64,000 bases of DNA from Mesorhabditis belari (GCA_958450365.1 CAUEEP010000914.1:744001-808000); one strand, 5' to 3'. Counted from the stretch's first letter, positions 11,224 to 21,508 are shown. The notes: generated by a model from the sequence alone, not told the origin. A program made the numbers and translations.

Positions 11224-11402
11224 GATTACCGTATTCTCTCTAATAGTAGTGCACCCCGGCGAGCCGAGTTGATGCCCATTTTACAGTTTCTAAGCTTTCC
11301 CAGAAGCTCAACACTCAAATCATCGTCAAGATCTCATCGTCAGCTACATTTTCCGACCCCACATCGATAGGTTCTGATAAGCGGTTCTCGAGATTTCGAG
11401 GA
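11224..11402. mobile_element. MITE A copy 3, truncated at right
   Basis: It starts TACCGTATTCTCTCTAATAG and follows copy 1 through the GATAAGCGGTTCTCGAGATTTCG block. It then stops at the join with the 11420 element, which seems to have landed in it or replaced its right end. Confidence 0.7.
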
Positions 11403-11419
11403 ATTGCGGGCTATTGTCA

Positions 11420-11970
11420 TGTGTGACAGTTTGAGGACCTTCTTCAAAAGAAACCCATTTTGGTGTCAATGGAAAAGCTGTAGAGAATCAAAAATGAAGC
11501 TTATATCCAAATTTTCAGAATGATTCAAAAACTGGTTTTCAAGAAATGTCAAATTTTCGATTTTCGATTACGAATTTTCACAAAGCTTGCAACAAAACTT
11601 GCATTTTAAGCGAAACGGCTAAGTGTATCTTTTTGGAAATTTGGCTATAAGCCTAATTTTTGATTCTCTACAACTTTTCTATTGACACCAAAATGGGTTT
11701 CTTTTGAAGAAAGTGCTCAAATTGAGTCATGAGTCAAACTGAGTCTGAAGCTGGCATCACCAGTCCTCCATTGTTGAGTCTGAGTCTCACACACAAACCA
11801 AAATCCTACGAAGAAAGAGGAATCCGGAAATTGCCTATAAAATGAGCAGAAGTCGTCAATAATAATGGAAATTATTTGGAATGGATTTATGGTTTGATAT
11901 TGAATAAATTTTAGTTCAAAGTCAAACTCAAAGTCGTCAAAGTCCGGCAGTTTTCAATTCACCAACCCAA
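11420..11970. mobile_element. MITE C (GTGACAGTTTGAGGAC foldback) plus attached flank
   Basis: A palindromic core (11420-11735) has CTTCAAAAGAAACCCATTTT at the left and AAAATGGGTTTCTTTTGAAG at the right, each followed by GGTGTCAATRGAAAAG-type sequence. The following 230 nt (CCAGTCCTCCATTGTTGAG to GCAGTTTTCAATTCACCAA) also belong to the element. The entire unit recurs inverted at about 50765-51285 in a hum-7 intron, and one arm recurs at 37690-37760. Confidence 0.7.
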
Positions 11971-12035
<65 letters not shown>

Positions 12036-12285
12036 TTTTTAATCGGGGGGGGGGGGGGGGGGGAGGAAAGAAAAAAAGGGGGGGCCCTTCTTTTTCCCCC
12101 CCCCCCGGGGGGGGGACACCCCGGGGGGGGGGAAAACCCCGGAGAGAGGGGGATCAATCAGCCCCCGAAAAAAAAAAACCCCCCCGGGGGGGGGGGGGGG
12201 GGGGGAAAAAAAGGGGGGGGGGAAAACCCCCCCCCCCCCGAGGGGGGGGGGGGGAAAAACACCACAGGGGGGGCCCAAGCTTTCA
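11971..12285. other. Homopolymer-rich stretch, probable assembly or sequencing artefact
   Basis: About 58 A residues are followed by repeated runs of G and C up to roughly 20 nt, separated by short A runs. Nothing else in the window resembles it, and it abuts the 3' end of a repeat. It looks like a badly called homopolymer or gap-edge region rather than real sequence. Confidence 0.6.
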
Positions 12286-13079
12286 ACAAGAAATAATATA
12301 AATATCATTGCAACAAATCGATGAAATGAGTAAAACATAGTTTCAATACTACATTTATCACAATAAATAAAAGCTTATAAGCTGCAATTGATAGCGTTCG
12401 ATAGCGTTCGATAGCTTTCGATTCGATTGTCCACTTTGAAGCAAATGTCAATGTCAGCAAATGGTTTCTCAAATCAAATAAATGGGGCATCAACGTAGCC
12501 GCATTTGATTCATGAATATTGAAGAAGAAGAAAGAAACAGCACCCATCTAGGAATGGACAACTGATATGTTCTTTAACAAAGAATCTCTTCAATGAATTG
12601 AAAAATCGACATCGTTGATTAGGACATTGAACAATTGACAATCTTTTTTATCAATTGTTTAATGGGCCTATAGGGGCCGCAAAACGTCAATCAAAGATCT
12701 TTTGGTAAAGAGGCATGTAGGCAAGAATGTAGGCAAGAACGTAGACAAGAGTGTAGGCAAGAATGTAGGCAAGAATGTAGGCAAGAATGTAGGCAAGAAT
12801 GTAGGCAAGAATGTAGGCAAGAATGTAGGCAAGAACGTAGACAAGAATGTAGGCAAGAATGTAGGCAAGAATTCAGGCTTCAATTTTCGATATAACACTT
12901 AGGGTTTTTGATTGTGGCGTTTGGCATTCAATCTGCTGAAAAGGTGAGGCCATAATTCTGGCTCATGCTCAGGAAAAGGTGCTCTGTAAATGCCGCACTC
13001 TGTATTAATGAACACACTCTAGTTTAGGGCAACGATAGCTGTAATTGTGGCTGAAATTTGACATGTTATAGACTTACAG
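12286..13079. repeat. Intergenic A/T-rich DNA with (GTAGGCAAGAAT)n 12-bp array at 12709-12885
   Basis: Fourteen or so GTAGGCAAGAAT or GTAGACAAGAAC units occupy 12709-12885. The 12-bp period opens a GKNVGKNV frame and a PTFLPTFL frame on opposite strands; neither has splice or start support. I see no gene in the flanks. Confidence 0.85.
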
Positions 13080-13397
13080 TAACCTACAGTAGTCTTGTCT
13101 TGCCTATAGCAGTCTTGTCTTGTCTACAGCAGTCTTGTCTTGTCTACAGTAGTCTTGTCTTGTCTACAGTAGTCTTGTCTTGTCTACAGTAGTCTTGTCT
13201 TGTCTACAGTAGTCTTGCCTTGTCTACAGTAGTCTTGCCTTGTCTACAGTAGTCTTGTGTTGTCTACAGTAGTCTTGTCTTGTCTAGCCTTGTCTACAGT
13301 AGTCTTGTCTTGTCTAGCCTTGTCTACAGTAGTCTTGTCTTGTCTAGCCTTGTCTACAGTAGTCTTGTCTTGTCTACAGTAGTCTTGTCTTGTCTAT
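13080..13397. repeat. 20-bp satellite, unit TCTACAGTAGTCTTGTCTTG
   Basis: About fifteen tandem copies, some with an inserted TCTAGCCTTG half-unit. Confidence 0.95.
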
Positions 13398-13736
13398 CAC
13401 AAATCCAATGTATCCAACTAACAGTCTAACTTGTTAACAAGGTGCGAACAAGTTTTTTAGAGTTTGGAATGAGGTGTGAGGTTTGGAGAAGGAAATGGGA
13501 GTACTCTGGGATTTCTTTTACTCTTTTCCGTTCTCCTGTAATCATCTCAGTATGTGTTTGTTTTGTCTATTGAGATAATTGGAAAGGAATTGTCTGTTGT
13601 CTAATATTTCCTGTTGTGACTTCAATAGAGTGAGTACACGCAATCGTTTGAGGACAATGGGAAACAAAAAGGACAAAAAGTTTTCACTAACTATAGTCAT
13701 CACCGTCTTTCACTCACTCTTTAACCATGACATAGA
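13398..13736. other. Intergenic spacer between satellites
   Basis: Mostly unique A/T-rich sequence. An ATG at 13659 begins MGNKKDKKFSL but ends after 29 codons, with no exon support. Confidence 0.4.
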
Positions 13737-14570
13737 CTTAGAGTAACTTAGAGTAACTTAGAGTAACCTACAGTAAGACAACAGTTACTATAAGAGGCTT
13801 TAAAGCTACGTTAAGGTTGGGTTAAGCAGGCTTACTGTAGGCTTACCGTAGGCTAACTGTAGCTAAGCGTTAAGCAGGCTTACTGTGGGCTTGCCGTACG
13901 CTTACTGTAGCTAAGTGCTAAGCGGACTTACTGTAGGCTTACTGTAGGCTTACTGTAGCTAGGCGTCAAGCAGGCTTACTGTAGCTAACCATTAAGCAGG
14001 CTTACCGTAGCTAAGCATTAAGCAGGCTTACTGTAGGCTTACCGTAGGCTTACTGTAGCTAAGCGTTAAGCAGGCTTACTGTAGCTAAGCGTTGAGCAGG
14101 CTTACTGTAGCTAAGCATTAAGCAGGCTTACTGTAGGCTTACTGTAGCTAAGCGTTAAGCAGGCTTACCGTAGGCTTACTGTAGCTAGGCGTTAAGCAGG
14201 CGTACTGTAGGTTTACCGTAGGTTTGCTGTAGCTAAGCGTTAAGTAGGCTTACTGTAGCTAAGCATTAAGCAGACTTACTGTAGCTAAGCGTTAAGCAGG
14301 CTTGCTGTAGCTAAGCGTTAAGCATAGCTACAGTAAGCCTACAGTAATCCAAAAGAAGAGTCACCGTTTGAAGCTCAAAATTAACCCAACTTATTACAGA
14401 TTACAGTAGCTAGAGGATTATTAATCTATAAAACATTGCTTTCAATTAAGAAGGCTTACTGTAGCTAAGCGTTAAGCAGGCTAACTGTAGCTAAGCGTTA
14501 AGCAGGCTTACTGTAGACTTACCGTAGGCTTACTGTAGCTAAGAATTAAGCAGGCTTACTGTAGGCTTGT
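13737..14570. repeat. About 26-bp satellite, TGTAGCTAAGCGTTAAGC + AGGCTTAC
   Basis: Long, partly higher-order array of TGTAGCTAAGCGTTAAGC and AGGCTTACTGTAGGCTTAC subunits. It is interrupted at about 14325-14455 by a reversed stretch (GCTACAGTAAGCC) and unique DNA. Confidence 0.9.
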
Positions 14571-15331
14571 TTTCTTTTCAAATTTCCTTTCAAATTCGCT
14601 TTTCTTAAAGAAAAATCCCTAGTTTCTAGTGTTATTAAAACAGAATTTCTTTTAGAAAATCTTTTCTTTTCTTTTCTTTGTTTAAATTTCGAAAATCTTC
14701 AGCTTATCGACTATTAGAATAAGAAAAAGACTTTATTTTTCGAATAACTTTCGAATAAAAGGAACAGATGTCATTTTTTGATTTCTTTGAATGAAAAGGC
14801 GCGAAAAGTTTCATTTTGTTTGATCGTTTGATCGAAAATCGTTTGATTTGTCTCTTCAAGCACACAAAAAAGAAGAAAGCTTTATGTGAAGCTCAATTTA
14901 GCTCAATTTAGCTCGATTTAGCTCGATTTTCACTGAAACAAAATAAAATTTGCCGAAAGATACCAAATTTAGGGGAAAATTGCTGCTAAAAAACTCAAAA
15001 CAGCAAAAACAGATGCTCTAAAATAGTCAAAATGCTATAAAATGCTCTAAAATATGCTCTAAATGCTCTAAAATACTCTAAAATATGCTCTAAAGTACTC
15101 AAAATCCTCTTAAATCCTCAAAATTCTCTAAAATCCTCAGAATAATAAAACCGGCTCGCTAGGAAACTGTTTAAAGTTAAAATAGATTCAAGATTCAAGA
15201 TTTGTGCAATCTCCTGGAATTTGAAGGGACACTTGCCTTTCAATTTTACAGAATTGATAAAAAGCTTTCGAGAAAAAGGCTTTTGAAGTTTGCACAGATT
15301 GGATTAGTTGGAACTAGAACAAATCAAAAGT
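14571..15331. other. Intergenic A/T-rich region with AAAATGCTCT repeats
   Basis: No gene seen. 15000-15140 holds degenerate AAAATGCTCT/AAAATACTCT units; the rest is T-rich and A-rich simple sequence. Confidence 0.5.
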
Positions 15332-15416
15332 TCGTGCACCGTCGGGACTCGAACCCGCCACCTTCCGCTTACCCACCAACTGTGCTAACCATTACACTAC
15401 AACGTACTGGATCATC
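15332..15416 (-). pseudogene. tRNA-like sequence, minus strand (module 1 of a cluster)
   Basis: Read on the minus strand it has a box A-like GTAGTGTAATGGTTAGCAC and box B GGGTTCGAGTCCC. The acceptor ends do not pair and the anticodon arm is not clean. This is a degenerate tRNA or the head of a tRNA-derived repeat, not a working tRNA. Confidence 0.55.
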
Positions 15417-15508
15417 GCGGTATAAGCGAGATTTTCTTTGCTATGCTATTCTTTGCTATGCTTTTCTTGGATCTACACAAGCTTTCTCAGAGTTGGGCGG
15501 ATCAAAAA

Positions 15509-15581
15509 CGCGAGCCGGGACTCGAACCCGCGACCTTCCGCTTACTAGGCAACAGTGCTAACCACTACACCACAACGCACT
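15509..15581 (-). pseudogene. tRNA-like sequence, minus strand (module 2)
   Basis: Minus-strand box A GGTGTAGTGGTTAGCAC and box B GGGTTCGAGTCCCGG. It shares AAGCGGAAGGT and the overall layout with the module 170 bp to the left, so the two are copies. Acceptor-stem pairing is poor. Confidence 0.55.
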
Positions 15582-15689
15582 TGACCCCCTTGACTCCAGA
15601 GGGAGTCAAGTCATCGTAAACCAAAAAAACGGGCAACCAAAAACGGGGCCACCGCGGTATGACCGAGAATTACGTCTCAGTCAACCAGT

Positions 15690-15765
15690 ACCCGGTGGCC
15701 TAGTGGATAGTATGCTCGCCCTCCGCGCAGCTCTCCCTGGTTCGGATCCTCTTACTGCCACCACC
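15690..15765 (+). pseudogene. tRNA-like sequence, plus strand (module 3)
   Basis: CCGGTGGCCTAGTGGATAG resembles a box A and CTGGTTCGGATCC a box B, on the opposite strand to modules 1 and 2. Stem pairing is incomplete. Confidence 0.45.
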
Positions 15766-16034
15766 TTTTTGCTTATTGCAAATGAATGTCAAATAAAAAT
15801 GCATTTGAAAATGAATGTTCAAATGTCAGAACCTAAAGCATTTAGTCCACTAAATCAGATTTTTATGTTTTCTAAAGTGTTTATGAATTGTAAGAAGCTA
15901 TATAGGATTTCTAGCTATATAAGACTTCTATGTAAGACTTCTAGAAATGGCAATAGATGATCAAAATTGGCTTGATGATCAAGATCAAAGCTACGAAAAA
16001 TCTGAAATTTTTAAAATCAAAATCATTTGCCTGG
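15766..16034. other. Intergenic spacer, no feature seen
   Basis: A/T-rich sequence with short duplications such as AAATGAATGT; no exon, RNA or array that I can support. Confidence 0.4.
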
Positions 16035-16200
16035 TGAAAGCTTGCTAGCTGAGCCTTAAAGAAAGCCCCTAGAGGGAGGATAAAGCAGGCCGAAAAAGAG
16101 CCCCGTCAATCCATCCTAATGGCGCAGTGCCAGAGCTTCGGTCTGTTGAGCAGAAGCTGAGGGGTTCGATCCGGTTTGAAGCATTTCGAACTCAGAATTC
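16035..16200 (+). repeat. tRNA-derived SINE-like element, copy 2
   Basis: It has the same leader as at 5950 (CCCCTAGAGGGAGGATAAAG, GCCGAAAAAG). This is followed by the box A-like TGGCGCAGTGCCAGAGC and GGGGTTCGATCC box B, then a short A/T-rich tail. Two independent copies with matching flanks support a mobile unit. Confidence 0.55.
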
Positions 16201-16616
16201 ATTTTTGGACAAAACTAGATTAAATATCTGAAAAGTTGCCCAAGTCGGGCATGGGAAAAGCTAGCGTTAAAGTACTTTGTTGGTCTTTGTTGGTTGGTCC
16301 CTAAACTTTTCAAATTTTCGATGAAATGGTCAATAAAAGCGAATCGCTGATCAAATGGTCAATAAGCTCGAAAGTGCATTATTATGTAATAATAAGCTAG
16401 GCAATCATATTTGCGTGAAAAGAGGAAAAGAGACTCAGTATTGTCACCCTCTAATTTGCATTTCGGGGCCGCTTTGGGGGGAAAGAGAGAGGGAAAAGGA
16501 GGCAATTTTGGGGATTTTCTGATCATGTAAAGGATTTAGAAGATATTCAGCTAAAGCTAAGAGGAAACATCTGTCATTTCCCTGGTTAGTGATACACTAG
16601 ATGTTCATTTTGTTGG

Positions 16617-16797
16617 ACTGAGGCTGAGGCTAGAGCTGAGGCTAGAGCTGAGGCTAGAGCTGAGGCTAGAGCTGAGGCTAGAGCTGAGGCTAGAGCTGAG
16701 GCTAGAGCTGAGGCTAGAGTTGAGGCTAGAGCTGAGGCTAGAGCTGAGGCTAGAGCTGAGGCTAGAGCTGAGGCTAGATCTGAGGCTAGAGCTGCGC
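16617..16797. repeat. GAGGCTAGAGCT 12-bp minisatellite
   Basis: About fourteen nearly perfect tandem units. Confidence 0.95.
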
Positions 16798-16837
16798 TAG
16801 AGTTACGAAATAAATCAACAATGCGAAAATTTTAGCT

Positions 16838-16975
16838 GCAAGCCCACAAAGAGACAATCCTTCTCATTCCACCTCATCACCTGTTCCATTGAGAGTGGCA
16901 ATGGAGAGCATGAGACTTGGAGATGATGAGTGCATCATATTAGGTTATCGGACATTTGATACGCCGCCACCTTAA
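16838..16975 (+). CDS. Exon-like ORF of unknown identity (possible terminal exon)
   Basis: A good acceptor (AAAATTTTAG ending at 16835) opens a frame that reads ASPQRDNPSHSTSSPVPLRV then AMESMRLGDDECIILGYRTF and DTPPP, with TAA at 16973-16975. Composition is protein-like and unlike the surrounding satellites. I found no partner exon with matching phase between 10776 and 16836, and a donor (GGTTATC) inside could end it earlier. It could be a relic, a real last exon, or chance. Confidence 0.25.
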   Translation, partial: ASPQRDNPSHSTSSPVPLRVAMESMRLGDDECIILGYRTFDTPPP

Positions 16976-17879
16976 CCCAAGCCTAAACTCAAGCTACCGT
17001 AATCCAAAGCTAGACCCACGTTACCGTAATCCAAAGCCTAAACCCAAGCTACCGTAATCCAAGCCTAAACTCAAGCTATCGTAATCCAAGCCTAAACTCA
17101 AGCTACCATAATCCAACTGAGCCTAATCCAGCTCTGAGCCTAGCTCTGTGCTCAATCTCTACTCAATCTCTACTCAATCCGAGCTACAGTAACTCAGCCT
17201 AGTCTACAGTAATCTTTAGGCGGTCTTAGGCTGTCTTAGACCTTGAGACTACAATACTACAGTACTCTGTGACTCATTTACGAGTAGTAATCTTACTGTA
17301 AGTTTAGTCTATTCTTAATCCTCAAACCTTATTCTTAAGATGCTCATTTCTTTTACTTCTTAAGAGGAATAATTCGAGATAAACAAGCAATAATTTCCTT
17401 AAAATTTCCTTCTCCTTCCGCTAGCATAAACTTCTTTTTGCAAGCCGTTTTATGAGGGGAAATTTCGTTTGAAAAAGCCCCCACAAAAACATTCCGCCAA
17501 ACGGCGGAATTGTCGACAATTACGCAATTTGTACGATACCGTAGGATTTAGCGCAAATTTGTCGATCTATGGCGCAAGAAAGAGCGCTTGTCTTCTAAAG
17601 AAAAAAAAAATAATCCCACTTTTCTTCATCTGTGCGCTTTGATCTTTTTAATTTTCGAAATCATTTTTCCTTTTTCAGTTTTATCCTTTTTCAGTTGTTA
17701 ATCCTTTAAAATAAGCTTTAGCCTTTAGCTTTAGTCTTGTGAAAACAATTAGGAAATCAGTGCATCAGGAAACGTGTGTTTAGGCTGAGTTCTGAGTTCG
17801 AAGGACAGATTGAGTTCGAAATATTGTGATCTTTTTTGTAGCTTTTTTGAAATATTGATCTTCTGAGTTTTGCAGAAAA
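16976..17879. other. Intergenic, with AAGCCTAAACTCAAGCTACC-type repeats at 16976-17115
   Basis: Five imperfect copies of a 26-27-bp unit containing CTACCGTAATCC open this stretch. The rest is A/T-rich with no supported gene. Confidence 0.6.
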
Positions 17880-18292
17880 AAAGCTTACAGAAAAAAGCTT
17901 GTAGAAAGCTTACAGAAAGAAGCTTACAGAAAAAAAGCTTGTAGAAAGCTTGTAGAAAAAAGCTTGTAGAAAAAAGCTTGTAGAAAAAAGCTTGTAGAAA
18001 AAAGCTTGTAGAAAAAAGCTTACAGAAGAAAAGGTGAAAGCTATAGTATGTTAAGGAAATGTAGAACTAGTCTACAGTAGTGGATTGCTTTGAGAAGCTC
18101 TGAATGCTTTGAGAAGCTCTGAATGGATTGAGAAGCTCTGAATGCTTTGAGAAGCTCTGAATGCATTGAGAAGCTCTGAATGCTTTGAGAAGCTCTGAAT
18201 GCATTGAGAAGCTCTGAATGCTTTGAGAAGCTCTGAATGCTTTGAGAAGCTCTGAATGCTTTGAGAAGCTCTGAATGCTTTGAGAAGCTCTG
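17880..18292. repeat. Two adjacent satellites: AGCTTGTAGAAAAA (14 bp) and TTTGAGAAGCTCTGAATGC (19 bp)
   Basis: 17880-18025 is AGCTTGTAGAAAAA. 18070-18292 is twelve copies of the 19-mer TTTGAGAAGCTCTGAATGC. The 19-bp unit cycles through all three frames, which explains the SKHSELLKAFRA-type open frames on the minus strand. Confidence 0.95.
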
Positions 18293-18438
18293 AGAGCCTG
18301 AATATCCCTGAGAAAAGTTTCTGATTCCTGATCCCTGATCACTTTGACATTTCCCCAATTGCCTATAGCAATATCAACATCAAAAACACATCTGTTGTAG
18401 AAAAGTTGTAAGTTAATCCGCTTAAAAAGATCAAACAT

Positions 18439-18572
18439 ATCAAGAAAGAAAGAGAGAGAGAAAGAGAGGAAGAAAGAGAGGAAGAAAGAGAGAGAGAAAG
18501 AGAAAGAGAGGAAGAAAGAGAGGAAGAAAGAGAGAGAGAAAGAGAAAGAGAGGAAGAAAGAAAGAGAAAGAG
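18439..18572. repeat. GA-rich microsatellite
   Basis: GAAAGAGAGGAAGAAAGAGA-type purine run of about 130 nt. Confidence 0.95.
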
Positions 18573-19382
18573 ATTGCTGTTCACTTTCAAGTGACTATTT
18601 CTTTTGATTCTTGAATCAAAAGAGATAATGATTCCCAAGTGATACTTGAAGATTTGGAGAATTTTAGATCATCTCTTTGGATCAACATCTTGTTCTTGTT
18701 CTTGTTCTCTTTTTCGTTCAACATCTTTCTCTCTTTTTAAATCACTTACAAGTCGGTCTCCTTTTGGTTTTAGGGATTAGCCTTGCGCCATTCAAAAGGG
18801 ACAATTCTTAAGCTCTTCCACATTTTTTTTTGAGTTCAATTATGGAAACGAAACCATCGCTCACATATCTTTCAAAAAATAAAAAGATTTCAAGGCTCAG
18901 GCTTGATGGCTTGATCTTGGCATGATCTTGGCTTGATCTTAGCATGATCTTGGCTTGATCTTGACTCTCTTACTTCTAGAGGTAGATTCTGGACTCCAGG
19001 ATCTGTCTGGAGCGCAGGATCTGGCCTAGCTTGACTCCAGGATCTGGCTTGACCTCCAGGATTGATTCAATTGAGTTTAAACAAAAGTACAAAAAGGAAA
19101 AGGAACAGTCTAATATCAATTTCTCAGTCTAAAAGACAGTCTAATATCAATTTCTCATCAATGTCTCAATCAATGTCTCATCAATGTCCCACTTCATTAG
19201 TGAGGCTCATTGATCTAGTACAATGTTTTAAGGACACCGCCTGTGAAAAGGGGAAATGGTGGAGAGAAGAGTGCGTCATTCAAGTGGTTTCTTAAGTCCA
19301 AACAAAAAAAGAATGCATTCTCTATCCTTTCATTCGCAGAGTATTGTTCTTAGTGCGCAAAATCGTTTCAGTTGTTTAACGA
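18573..19382. other. Intergenic, with GGCTTGATCTTGGCATGATC units at 18900-18960
   Basis: No supported gene. Related GATCTTGGCATGA and CTCCAGGATCTGG words recur inverted near 22850-23280, so the two stretches share a repeat family. Confidence 0.45.
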
Positions 19383-19976
19383 AAACAAGTCAACTAAAGC
19401 AACTAGAGCAATTAGATCTAGAGTAACTAGATCTAGAGTAACTGGATCAAGAGAAACTAGATCCAGAGTAACTAGATCTAGAACAACTGGATCAAGAGCA
19501 ACTAGATCCAGAGTAACTAGATCTAGAACAACTGGATCAAGAACAACTAGAGCCAGAGCAACTAGATCCAGAGCAACTAGATCCAGAGCAACTAGAGCAA
19601 TTAGATCCAGAATAACTAGAGCAACTAGATCCAGAGCAACTGGATCAAGAGGAACTAGATATAGAGCAACTAGAGCAACTAGATCCAGAACAACTAGAGC
19701 CAGAGCAACTAGATCCAGAGCAACTAGATCCAGAGCAACTAGAGCAATTAGATCCAGAGTAACTAGAGCAACTAGATCTAGAGCAACTGGATCAAGAGGA
19801 ACTAGATATAGAGCAACTAGAGCAACTAGATCTAGAGCAACTAGATCCAGAGTAACTAGAGCAACTAGATCAACTAGACCCAGAGCAACTAGGCAACTAG
19901 ATCAAGAGCAACTGGATCAAGAGCAACTAGATCTAGAGCAACTAGATCCAGAGCAACTAGGCAACTAGATCCAGAA
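19383..19976. repeat. AGATCCAGAGCAACT 15-bp satellite
   Basis: About forty tandem copies of AGATCCAGAGCAACT with a longer-range AGAGCAATT variant. The 15-bp period keeps a 198-codon frame open (TRSRATRSRA). That is a repeat effect rather than evidence of a gene. Confidence 0.95.
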
Positions 19977-20047
19977 CCTTTTCAGAACTTAGGCTTACAG
20001 TATTTAGTACTAGACTGTATACGGCAGTTCACGGCTCTGAAGACCTA

Positions 20048-20066
20048 TGCATTTCTTTCTTTCTTC

Positions 20067-20102
<36 letters not shown>

Positions 20103-20107
20103 TTCCT
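20048..20107. repeat. (CTTT)n microsatellite
   Basis: TTTCTTTCTTTC run followed by pyrimidine-rich sequence. Confidence 0.95.
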
Positions 20108-20139
20108 CTTGCCTCCCTTCTTTCTCTTGACAAGTTAAG

Positions 20140-20265
20140 GTACCGGATAGCTCATTGGTTAGAGCAATTGCCTGAAAAGCAAAGCAAAAGAAAGCAAGAG
20201 CAATTGTTACTCTAACAATTGTTCTCTAACAATTGTCCTCTAACAATTGCCTGGTTCCCTTTCTG
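20140..20265 (+). pseudogene. Disrupted tRNA-like sequence
   Basis: GGATAGCTCATTGGTTAGAGC is a good box A and D-arm match. CAATTGCCTG follows, is then interrupted by about 75 nt of AAAGCAAGAGCAATTG/CTAACAATTG repeats, and resumes as CAATTGCCTGGTTCCC. It looks like a tRNA-like copy split by local duplication. Confidence 0.4.
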
Positions 20266-20825
20266 GAAATCTTCTTGTCAATTCCTTGACTTTATTAAAG
20301 GAATCTGGTTAGTGGCAAATTGCCAGTCTACCATTGAAATCAGTTGATGAATTCTGAATAAACTCAAAACTTGAGTCTAAAATCATACCAAAAGTGGTGT
20401 CGATGGCAATTTGCCTCCAAACATCAAAGCGTCCAAGTTTCAGCACTTCCCGCTTCCCGCAAATCGCTTGCCCCATTATCACATTGTGTTCATTGAGGCA
20501 TGTGTGTGTGAAAAGAAAAGACAAGGCAAAAGACAAGGCAAAGGACAAGGCAAGAGTTGATCCCTTTTTGTCTCTTTTGTTTCTTTTGTTTCTTTCATTC
20601 ATCTTTCTATTTGATGTCCATATTTTGTGGATTAAAAACGATGATATTGGAGAGAAAAGGGGAGCCGCTGTCGATCACAAAGCCGACACATGTGTGCCCT
20701 TTTGTAGCCGGCTAAAAAAGGCGTAAACTTTTCTGAACGTATAAACAGTGTTCAAGAAGAGAGCTTGTTTATTGATAAAAGTGAACTTGTTTATTGATAA
20801 TTTATCGTTTCTATAGGAATTTTGA
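20266..20825. other. Intergenic, weakly exon-like on the minus strand at 20390-20490
   Basis: The minus strand reads MGQAICGKREVLKLGRFDVW then RQIAIDTTFG before a GTATGA donor-like site. There is no partner exon in phase. The plus strand is also open, so coding status is unproven. Confidence 0.25.
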
Positions 20826-21138
20826 GTTCTTTAATGAGTTCTTTAAGGAGTTCTCTAAAAGGTTCTTTAAGAGCTTCTCTAAGAACTTCTTTAAGAAGTT
20901 CTCTACGGACTTTTCTACGGACTTCTCTAAGAACTTCTTTAAGAACTTCTCTAACAACTTCTCTAAGAGCTTCTCAAAGAACTTCTTTAAGAACTTCTCT
21001 AACAACTTCTCTAACTAGGGAATGTTGTTAACTTATCGTGGCTTTTGACTCGGGAAATAGGCTATCTAATAGCCTATCTAATAGCCCATCTAATAGTCTA
21101 TCTAATAGCCTATCTACTAGCCCATCTAATAGCCCATC
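20826..21138. repeat. AACTTCTCTAAG 12-bp array and CATCTAATAGCC 12-bp array
   Basis: 20826-21016 holds AACTTCTTTAAG/AACTTCTCTAAC units and 21058-21138 holds CTATCTAATAGC units. Both have 12-bp periods. Confidence 0.9.
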
Positions 21139-21508
21139 TGATGCAGTTTTTCACGCTGATTCCGAATCTGCAATCAGTTTTTGCCAAACACTTCCCTATC
21201 GTGAGATATTTGGCATAAAAGTTTTTGGGATCTCTTTATGAGGGCGATGCACTGTTTTCAGCCAACGGCCTCGGTGGTGTAGTGGTTAGTGCGCGTGTCT
21301 CCAGGGCGTATGACCTTTTGGACCCCGAGGGGTTCGAGTCCTTTCAATGAAAACTTGTTTTTTAAAGTTTGATTGTTTTGTATAAAGCTAAATCCGCCCT
21401 TGTTTTTCTCAAGAGACCCCAAAAACTTGTATGCCAAATATCTCGCGATAGAGAAGCGTCGGGCAAAAACTGATTGCAGATTCGGAATCAGCGTGAAAAA
21501 CTGCATCA
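21139..21508. mobile_element. Foldback element with tRNA-like centre, TIR TTCACGCTGATTCCGAATCT, copy 1
   Basis: The left arm (TGATGCAGTTTTTCACGCTG onward, with TCTGCAATCAGTTTTTGCC and GAGATATTTGGCAT) is inverted at 21425-21508 (ATGCCAAATATCTCGCGATAG to GCGTGAAAAACTGCATCA). Each arm is about 110 bp. Between them sits a tRNA-like segment, 21265-21346. The terminal motif recurs at the 28143-28784 element, so the two belong to one family. Confidence 0.7.
21265..21346 (+). pseudogene. tRNA-like sequence inside foldback copy 1
   Basis: Box A-like GGTGGTGTAGTGGTTAGTGC and box B GGGTTCGAGTCC are separated by a long variable-arm-like stretch (GACCTTTTGGACCCCGAG), as in type II (Ser/Leu) tRNAs. The stems are imperfect. 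Confidence 0.5.

Noticed and set aside
12705..12885. Possible CRISPR-like array (direct repeats with spacers)
   Set aside because: Units are contiguous without variable spacers, and the genes show introns, so the sequence is eukaryotic.
12668..12902. GKNVGKNV / PTFLPTFL ORFs
   Set aside because: 12-bp tandem array; both strands open for the same reason.
19372..19968. 198-codon plus-strand ORF with TRSRATRSRA repeats
   Set aside because: Entirely a 15-bp satellite without stops; period divisible by three explains the open frame. No splice or start context.
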